Shown here one piece after another: positions 1 through 4,471 of a stretch of DNA of 9,059 nt. Source of the DNA: Synergistales bacterium. Its GTDB lineage: Bacteria > Synergistota > Synergistia > Synergistales > Thermovirgaceae. The DNA lies in contig JAHDOX010000147.1 in NCBI GenBank assembly GCA_018434645.1, positions 1 to 9,059 on the forward strand, given 5' to 3'. A model generated the notes under the pieces. It saw nothing but the letters and a program-made list of their open reading frames with translations. It was not told the DNA's origin and searched no databases. Position 1 is the first letter of the stretch. The number at the start of each line of letters is the position of its first letter. Made by a program: the position numbers and the translations under genes.

Positions 1-46
1 CTGCCGGGATGGGCTTGCCTCCCCGGAAAAACCCCGGTGCCTATGT

Positions 47-64
47 CCTGAAGATGTTTCTTTG
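47..64 (+). repeat. Possible left terminal inverted repeat of the IS
   Basis: An 18-base sequence beginning CCTGAAGATG that partly matches the reverse complement of 1648-1664: CCTGAA is identical, then TTTCT-TG after a short mismatched or gapped stretch. It overlaps the transposase stop at 68 only by proximity, lying just outside it. IS1380 ends commonly begin CCT. The match is imperfect and unsupported by a target duplication. Confidence 0.4.
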
Positions 65-67
65 GCA

Positions 68-1513
68 TCACTCCCTCATGTGGTGCAGGCGAAGCAGCTC
101 CCAGTGAGAGTCCTCGAGCATCCTGCCTATTGATCCGGCAATCCTCAGGATCACCTGACCGGCATGACGTACGATACGCGCTGGTGCGGTGTAGATGGTC
201 GCCAACAGATGCTTCTGGTGATAGCGTGACCAGCCCGGCGGAAGCACGTGGTGCGTGACAAGCCGCTGCAGGTTGAAGGACAAGACCGACAGGTACCACC
301 ATGCAGCGTTGGCTTCAAAGCTGCCCGTGGGGACGTGCCCTCCGGCCAGGTCGCGCTTCAAGACGGCGTGGATCTCTTCGGACTTCCCGCAGCGACCTCG
401 ATGCCAACGGATTACTTCATCACCAGGTTCAGCAAGATTGTTGGTGACGATGAGAAAGGTCTTCCACACCTTGCCGCCAAGAACCATCAGGTGAAGCTTC
501 TTCAGGTTCGGGTTGTCCGCTTCAAGTCCCTCTATCTCAAGCTCCATCTGGCGCGCATCGCTCTCTTTCGCTTCCGTCAGGCCTTTGACTTCCTGACGGA
601 TGGCTATGTAGCGTACCTCCTTGTCCTTTTTGGAAAGGCACAGCCTGTTGGGTACGATGTTCACCTCCGCCCACCAGCTGTCTTTGTCGTATCGCTTCCA
701 CGCTCCCTCGGGGATCTTGCGAAGGCTCCGCCGAAACTCACTGTACATGGGAACCGAGATGCAAAACCCTATTACGCCGTAGGGGCTTTTACCTTCGTTG
801 CAGTAGCGGATGAGCTCCCTGTCGTATCCGGCGCTGTCGGCACGAAGCTTCACCTGCTTTACGCCTCGGGGAAGGTGTTTGAGGCTGCGGCGAAGGAGGC
901 CCAATTGGTCCTTGCGGGGTGATACGTTGCCGGTTGTGTATTCGCTGTTAAGGATCATGTCTTGCTCCGACCAGTAGACGTTGAAGGCTTCGTTGGAGCG
1001 TTCGCTCTTGTAGTTGCAGGGCGCTCCGCCTCGGCAGGTCGGTATGAAGGTGGCGTCCATATCGAGGGTGGCGATCTTTTGCACCTTGCGCTCCTGGATG
1101 TAGTGAAGGGGTCCGTAGATCAATTCCTTGACGGACCGAAGCGAAGCTTTGCTTTCTCCCACCTCGTGAAGCCATTTCCGCAGGGCCGGCGGGGAAGGAA
1201 AGGCGGAATCCATCCTGCTTCTACGGCCGTGGTGGGCCTTCATGCTGCCGCAAAGGTCGCCGAGGGCCTTGTCGTCCCGAAGGTGCTCGACGTCGTCGCA
1301 GCTCGCTAGTCCAAGCAGATTCAGCAGGATGACGGTCAGCACGTGGTCCGCATCGTCGTAGCCCCTGTTCGGACGTCGCCTGATGGAACGGGAAGCCTCG
1401 TGAAGCCCCGTCGCGTAAAAGGCTTCCAGCAGAAGAGCCGCACCGCCCCTGGCTGTTACGGTCCCTGTAGATGTCGTGTGCTCAAGGTGGAAAGGCGCAA
1501 GCGTCTGTGGCAT
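68..1513 (-). CDS. IS1380-family DDE transposase
   Basis: Transposase of 481 residues that would cut and join the element's ends through an RNase H-fold DDE active site. Candidate catalytic residues are an Asp in LDMDATFI (Asp151 or Asp153), Asp226 in LRADSAGYD, and a Glu in RGRCGKSEEIHAVLK (Glu379 or Glu380). This spacing, with the RG-C-x-x-E-x-x-H type third motif, is characteristic of IS1380 transposases. The N-terminal segment GGAALLLEAFYATGL matches the family's usual opening. The frame stays open upstream to 1720, but I chose the ATG at 1513 because it has a good ribosome binding site (AGAGAGGTG, about 8 nt upstream) and gives the family's usual length. The frame has no internal stop, so the enzyme may be active. 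Its ribosome binding site is paired in a leader hairpin, which probably keeps expression low. Confidence 0.93.
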   Translation of the reverse strand: MPQTLAPFHLEHTTSTGTVTARGGAALLLEAFYATGLHEASRSIRRRPNRGYDDADHVLTVILLNLLGLASCDDVEHLRDDKALGDLCGSMKAHHGRRSRMDSAFPSPPALRKWLHEVGESKASLRSVKELIYGPLHYIQERKVQKIATLDMDATFIPTCRGGAPCNYKSERSNEAFNVYWSEQDMILNSEYTTGNVSPRKDQLGLLRRSLKHLPRGVKQVKLRADSAGYDRELIRYCNEGKSPYGVIGFCISVPMYSEFRRSLRKIPEGAWKRYDKDSWWAEVNIVPNRLCLSKKDKEVRYIAIRQEVKGLTEAKESDARQMELEIEGLEADNPNLKKLHLMVLGGKVWKTFLIVTNNLAEPGDEVIRWHRGRCGKSEEIHAVLKRDLAGGHVPTGSFEANAAWWYLSVLSFNLQRLVTHHVLPPGWSRYHQKHLLATIYTAPARIVRHAGQVILRIAGSIGRMLEDSHWELLRLHHMRE

Positions 1514-1522
1514 AATATGGTC

Positions 1523-1592
1523 ACCTCTCTGGTGTGGGTTGTGTTGCCTAAACAAAACCTTACCCCTTGCCGACGCGAGGGTCCAGAGAGGT
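1523..1592 (-). promoter_or_regulatory. Composite leader hairpin sequestering the transposase ribosome binding site
   Basis: Two arms pair perfectly over 10 bp: ACCTCTCTGG at 1523-1532 and CCAGAGAGGT at 1583-1592. In the - strand transcript, the downstream arm contains the AGAGAGGT ribosome binding site of the transposase. The 50-base loop itself folds: 1537-1545 pairs with 1551-1559 as a 9-position stem with one mismatch and a 5-base loop. Hairpins of this kind in IS10 and IS50 block translation of transcripts that read in from outside the element. I infer the same role here; it has not been tested. Confidence 0.6.
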
Positions 1593-1647
1593 TTTTCATG
1601 TCTTTTGGTCCCTGCTCCATTCCCTGGTGCTTCATAAAACCCAAAAT

Positions 1648-1664
1648 CACAGAAATCTTTCAGG
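1648..1664 (-). repeat. Possible right terminal inverted repeat of the IS
   Basis: Read on the - strand this begins CCTGAAAGATTTCTGTG and partners the left repeat at 47-64. It sits about 135-150 bp upstream of the transposase start, a usual distance for this family. The pairing is imperfect, so the true end could lie some bases further out. Confidence 0.4.
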
Positions 1665-1913
1665 CCCGGTTTCGTCCGGCCACTTTCCACCCGCAGGGTG
1701 AGAGCTCTCGTTCCCGCCAACCCTTGATATAACCGGTTTCCTGCCTAATGCTTTCGGTTAACCTGCGGATTGAGGTCGAGCAGCAACTCTTGCCATGAGC
1801 TCCATTGTAGTCAAGATTCCAAATGTCTCGTACATTTCCTCTATCCGTAAAAATAAATTATTCTTTTGTCCAACCAGTATCACTTTTGGGGGGCTGCTTC
1901 CACAGTACGCCTG
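1665..1913. other. Non-coding stretch between the IS and the ProRS-like gene
   Basis: I see no convincing gene here. Short open frames on both strands lack recognisable protein features or ribosome binding sites. Its right part is AT-rich (about 1845-1870). A frame beginning at 1866 runs into the downstream gene, but its first 45 codons look like random translation and precede the real start. The stretch leads into a promoter at 1914-1942. Confidence 0.5.
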
Positions 1914-1942
1914 TTGGGAGACGCATTGAAATGTCCTATACT
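1914..1942 (+). promoter_or_regulatory. Sigma-A-type promoter for the ProRS-like gene
   Basis: A -35-like TTGGGA at 1914-1919 and a -10-like TATACT at 1937-1942 are separated by exactly 17 bp. Transcription would begin near 1949, giving an untranslated leader of about 50 nt before the ATG at 2001. It lies outside the insertion sequence, so the gene need not depend on the IS. This is a consensus match only. Confidence 0.5.
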
Positions 1943-2000
1943 TCAGGAAGCCTTGTTATCTTGTTATATCGAAAGATCTATTTGTCGGGAGGTTTTGGTA

Positions 2001-3536
2001 ATGAAGATGTCCAGACTTTTCGCACCGACGATGAAGGATTCCCCCAAGGGGGTTTCTGACCCGGTACTTAAACGACTTGTACGCGGTGGCTATGTGGCGG
2101 CCTTGGGGCTCCCGGAAAAGCTCTTTTTGTTCCCCCTTGGCATGCGCCTTTGGGAAAAAACATCTCGCGCGGTGGAAGAAACGCTTCTTTCGTCCGGGTT
2201 TCAGGCTCTTCGTATTGATGAGATGGAAAGGAATCTCGTCAATCTGGCGTCCGGTTTCATTAAAAGCTACCGCCACCTGCCTTTGCGTTTTTATCAGAAA
2301 AACCGGCATGGTTTCAGCATGACTGGACTGGAAGAGGATGTAAAATCAGCGTCCGGCTATATTCCCGCCCTTCTTGAAAATTTGCGTTCAGCTCTTTCCA
2401 CCAAGGGGAAAGAAGCGCTTTACGGACAAACTGTTTCTGCCGACGGTCTGGAAAGTTTCGTGGCTTTGACGGTCCAAAGAAGCCTCCCCTGGGCGCATGG
2501 TGGATACAGGTGTGTTTCCTGTCACTGGTGCGGGGATGAAAACTCGCCCATCCACGGTCCGGTCGATGTTTATAAGGGATTTCCCGGGACCGTTGAGGCT
2601 GTCGACACACCCGGCGCTGACACCATAGCAGAACTGTGCAGACAACTCGGCGTCGGCGCCGACAAGACCCTCAAGACAATGTTCTATGCTGCGGAAGGCA
2701 AAAAGGGCAAGGAGATAATTGTGGTGCTGGTAAGGGGTGACCACAGGATCAGCGACGCGAAAGTCATGAAAGCCCTGGGTGCCTCTTCCCTCAGGTTCGC
2801 GGATTCCCTTGAAATAAGGGAGACCGTGGGGGATCTGGCCGGCTATCTTGGCCCCGTCGGACTGCCGAAAAAGCTGAAAGTCATCGCCGACCGGCACGTT
2901 GAAGGAGTCATCAACGTCGTCACCGGAGCAAACGAACCGGGCAAACACCTCGTAAACGTTTGTTGGGGACGTGACTTCGCTGCGACCATGGTAGAGGACC
3001 TGATATGTTTCGAAAAAGACGGCTCCTGTCCCCTGTGCGGTGCTTCCATAGAAGAGACCTCCCTTTCGAGGGTAGTTACTGCAGTAGTGCCGGAAGAAAT
3101 CCTGCCGGAAGATTCGGAAGTCTCCTTTCAGGCTGCCGATGGTTCTAAAAAGCGCCCAGCCCTTTGGTCGGGCCGTGTGGATATGGACGCAGCCTGCGTG
3201 GCACTTGTTCCCCAGGAAGGTCCTTTGCCACTTCCTTTTGCGCCGTTTAAAGCCTCGGTGGTAGTGGCCTCCATGAAAAACGGCGATGCAGTGGCTGCCG
3301 CCGAAAAGATCACAGGGAAGCTCGAGAAATCGGACGTCGACGTGCTCTGTGATGAGCGCGACGAGCGGGCGGGAGTCAAGTTTTCCGATGCGGAACTGAT
3401 TGGCTTTCCAGCGGTTGTCGTTTGCGGGAGAGATGCCTCAGAAGGAAAAGTCGAGTTGCGGCTTTCGGGAAAAGGAAATGAGCTGGTTACGATCGACGAG
3501 GTCTGTTCACGTATAATCGAATTTCTTTCTGCTTGA
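2001..3536 (+). CDS. Prolyl-tRNA synthetase-like protein lacking the catalytic motifs
   Basis: A 511-residue relative of bacterial ProRS (normally about 570). The N-terminus (MKMSRLFAPTMKDSP) matches the ProRS start, and the ATG at 2001 has GGGAGG 8 nt upstream, so I prefer it to an open frame from 1866. A decayed class II core spans about residues 1-200. SYRHLPLRFYQ aligns with the ProRS segment before motif 2, but the GPTHEE loop is gone, the FRDE/RPRFG arginines of motif 2 are deleted or replaced (HGFSMTGLEE stands there), and the motif 3 GIGVSR region reads SGRVDMD. The INS/YbaK editing domain (about 203-325) is well kept: TPGADTIAEL, KTLKT (Lys225, probably the essential lysine), LVRGDH, GPVGL, GANEPGKH and NVCWGRDF. 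C171-x2-C174-x2-C177 and CPLCG (343-347) match ProRS cysteine pairs. The anticodon-binding domain (about 411-511) has the near-canonical DERDERAGVKFSDAELIGFP. The frame is intact. It probably cannot charge tRNA; trans-editing of mischarged tRNA-Pro is my inference. Confidence 0.85.
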   Translation: MKMSRLFAPTMKDSPKGVSDPVLKRLVRGGYVAALGLPEKLFLFPLGMRLWEKTSRAVEETLLSSGFQALRIDEMERNLVNLASGFIKSYRHLPLRFYQKNRHGFSMTGLEEDVKSASGYIPALLENLRSALSTKGKEALYGQTVSADGLESFVALTVQRSLPWAHGGYRCVSCHWCGDENSPIHGPVDVYKGFPGTVEAVDTPGADTIAELCRQLGVGADKTLKTMFYAAEGKKGKEIIVVLVRGDHRISDAKVMKALGASSLRFADSLEIRETVGDLAGYLGPVGLPKKLKVIADRHVEGVINVVTGANEPGKHLVNVCWGRDFAATMVEDLICFEKDGSCPLCGASIEETSLSRVVTAVVPEEILPEDSEVSFQAADGSKKRPALWSGRVDMDAACVALVPQEGPLPLPFAPFKASVVVASMKNGDAVAAAEKITGKLEKSDVDVLCDERDERAGVKFSDAELIGFPAVVVCGRDASEGKVELRLSGKGNELVTIDEVCSRIIEFLSA

Positions 3537-3633
3537 ATGTCGTAGGATCAAAATAAGCGCTTTTACCTATACCGTCCAGGGTATCATGGTTATACTTCTG
3601 GCATGAAGATGACAGATCCGGAGGTGGACGAAA

Positions 3634-4086
3634 ATGGGTAAAAGGATAGTCCTTCTGGCAATGGCAGGTATACTGGTTCTTTCGGCCGCAGCATTCGCTC
3701 ACGGCGGATGGGGAGGCAGAGGCGGCATGCATTACGGAGCCTGGGGCAGTCAGGCTCTTTGCCCGGGTTACGGGTACGGCCCAGGTTACGGTTCCGGTAT
3801 GATGTGGGCGGCCCCAAATGACGGTCGTTGGCAGAGGTTCAGGCAAGGGCAGTTAGGCCCAAGAAAGGGTTATGACAGCGATAGGCGGGTGGAATTTCCC
3901 GAAGAGATTACAGAAAAAATGAGGGCACTTCAAAGGACGCACCTTGAAATACGCCTTGCCCTGACCGAAGATAAGCCCGACGCGCAAAAAGCGAGACAGC
4001 TTTTCGAAAGATCTCAGGAGCTTCGTAATGAACTTGCACGCTGGCGTTTTGAACGCTTCCTCGCAAATCTGGAGGAAACCGGGTAA
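3634..4086 (+). CDS. Exported Spy/CpxP/ZraP-like small protein
   Basis: A 150-residue protein with a clear signal peptide: MGKRIV, then a hydrophobic core, then a likely cleavage after AFA at residue 22. A Gly/Tyr/Trp/Met-rich segment (about 23-60, with GGWGGRGGMHYG and GYGYGPGYGSGMM) follows, and then a charged helical region (about 88-147). The helical part, with EITEKMRALQRTHLEIRLALTEDKPDAQKARQLFERSQELRNEL, has the pattern of the Spy/CpxP/ZraP/CnrX group, periplasmic helical hairpins that act as ATP-independent chaperones or sense metals. A classical LTxxQ motif is not evident, so assignment rests on overall pattern. His, Met and Cys43 in the flexible part could bind metal (inference). GGAGGTGG lies about 7 nt before the ATG. 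A TATACT at 3591-3596 could be its -10, but no -35 is evident, so it may be co-transcribed from the promoter at 1914. A strong terminator follows. Confidence 0.6.
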   Translation: MGKRIVLLAMAGILVLSAAAFAHGGWGGRGGMHYGAWGSQALCPGYGYGPGYGSGMMWAAPNDGRWQRFRQGQLGPRKGYDSDRRVEFPEEITEKMRALQRTHLEIRLALTEDKPDAQKARQLFERSQELRNELARWRFERFLANLEETG

Positions 4087-4137
4087 GATGGATTAAACCT
4101 TTACGTAAACGACAAGCACTCTTGTGCGGATGACCTG

Positions 4138-4176
4138 AAATGAGGGAGGGGAGAAGTCCTCTCCCTCATTTTTATT
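4138..4176 (+). terminator. Strong intrinsic terminator after the Spy-like gene
   Basis: The arms TGAGGGAGGGGA (4141-4152) and TCCTCTCCCTCA (4157-4168) pair over 12 positions with one G-U and a GAAG loop; flanking A and T bases add up to three more pairs. A run of five T (4169-4173) follows. The A residues on the left make it plausible in both directions. It separates the upstream two genes from the dnaK unit, which therefore needs its own promoter. Confidence 0.9.
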
Positions 4177-4377
4177 ACCTATACTGAGGTCCGACATAAA
4201 GGAGAAACCACCTGCGCATACCATGAAGGGGGAACTTTCCGAGTCCGGGGATGCCCTCAAAAAATGAGACGTAAAGGGCAGCGGGATACGTTATGAAGTC
4301 AGAGGCAGAAAAACGGTAAAAAAAGGCGATAAATACAATAAAACAAGAATAATTGGGAATAGATAAGCTCGAAGAAT
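4177..4377. other. Non-coding dnaK upstream region with phased A-tracts
   Basis: I see no gene in this stretch. A 14-codon frame at 4223 has no suitably placed ribosome binding site, and a - strand frame (4175-4423) begins at TTG and resembles nothing I know. A-tracts lie at 4309-4313, 4318-4324, 4331-4333 and 4340-4343, with centres about 10, 11 and 9-10 bp apart, close to one helical turn. Such phasing predicts intrinsic DNA curvature, here about 70-100 bp upstream of the predicted dnaK transcription start. Confidence 0.45.
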
Positions 4378-4405
4378 TTGCTTGTTCTTTACTGACCTTT
4401 ATAAT
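4378..4405 (+). promoter_or_regulatory. Sigma-A-type promoter of the dnaK unit
   Basis: A perfect -10 hexamer TATAAT (4400-4405) lies 16 bp downstream of a weaker -35-like TTGCTT (4378-4383). Transcription would start near 4412, leaving a leader of about 60 nt. The strong -10 fits a vegetative promoter controlled by a repressor rather than by an alternative heat-shock sigma factor, and a CtsR-like operator lies just downstream. Confidence 0.65.
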
Positions 4406-4417
4406 AAACAACGTATT

Positions 4418-4434
4418 GGTCAAAATAGGTCAAT
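4418..4434 (+). promoter_or_regulatory. CtsR operator (heptad direct repeat)
   Basis: The two heptads GGTCAAA (4418-4424) and GGTCAAT (4428-4434) are separated by ATA. This matches the published CtsR box, A/GGTCAAA-NAN-A/GGTCAAA, at all fixed positions except the last base. It begins about 6 bp after the predicted transcription start, where a bound repressor would block RNA polymerase. An inverted, less perfect half-site (TGACC, 4393-4397) lies on the other side of the -10. CtsR is known to repress clp genes, and in some Firmicutes also dnaK and groE. The ctsR gene itself is not in the window. Confidence 0.7.
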
Positions 4435-4449
4435 ATAAAAACAGGAAAT

Positions 4450-4465
4450 TTCCCCGAAGGAGGGA
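4450..4465 (+). promoter_or_regulatory. Hairpin burying the dnaK ribosome binding site
   Basis: In the dnaK leader, TTCCCC (4450-4455) can pair with GGAGGGA (4459-4465) across a GAA loop, with one bulged A (4461) and one G-U pair. The right arm contains the whole Shine-Dalgarno core GGAGG (4459-4463), 8 nt before the ATG. A perfect palindrome GGAAATTTCC (4444-4453) overlaps the left arm and could compete. A small, imperfect stem over the ribosome binding site of a heat-shock gene is the layout of an RNA thermometer. That role is an inference and stability was not calculated. Confidence 0.4.
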
Positions 4466-4471
4466 TATGAG

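Larger units (their letters stand above)
47..1664 (-). mobile_element. IS1380-family insertion sequence, boundaries tentative
   Basis: An apparently complete insertion sequence of about 1.6 kb built around a single transposase gene on the - strand. The size fits the IS1380 family, which usually runs near 1.6-1.7 kb with one DDE transposase, short terminal inverted repeats beginning CCT and 4-5 bp target duplications. I set the ends at two imperfect inverted repeats that both begin CCTGAA reading inward: 47-64 (20 bp past the transposase stop, allowing for overlap) and 1648-1664 (about 150 bp before its start). The flanks, atgt on the left and cccg on the right, do not match, so no target duplication supports these ends. 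Either the ends are misplaced or one flank has since recombined. No passenger gene is present. Family assignment is firm; exact ends are not. Confidence 0.7.

Noticed and set aside
4..38. GC-rich inverted bases at the left edge as a transposase terminator
   Set aside because: The stem is interrupted and, read in the transposase direction, the T run comes before the stem rather than after it.
248..922. Long + strand open frame
   Set aside because: It is antisense to the transposase gene, has no recognisable domain, and follows from the codon composition of the real gene.
1514..1720. N-terminal extension of the transposase (69 extra codons)
   Set aside because: The extension does not resemble IS1380 transposases, it overlaps the leader hairpin and the likely terminal repeat, and the ATG at 1513 has the good ribosome binding site.
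1866..2000. Upstream start for the ProRS-like gene
   Set aside because: Its 45 extra residues match nothing, it overlaps the predicted promoter at 1914-1942, and ProRS homology begins exactly at the ATG at 2001.
3591..3596. TATACT as a -10 box for the Spy-like gene
   Set aside because: No acceptable -35 hexamer lies 16-18 bp upstream and the extended -10 TG is out of register, so I did not list it as a promoter.
3563..4184. Repeat of TTACCTATAC at 3563-3572 and 4175-4184
   Set aside because: Ten-base repeats are expected by chance many times in 9 kb, and neither copy sits in a consistent promoter arrangement.
4175..4423. 82-codon - strand frame upstream of dnaK
   Set aside because: It starts at TTG, runs through the dnaK promoter and into the terminator T run, and shows no known protein features.
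4177..4471. CIRCE (HrcA) element upstream of dnaK
   Set aside because: I looked for TTAGCACTC-N9-GAGTGCTAA-like arms and found none; only the CtsR-type direct repeat is present.
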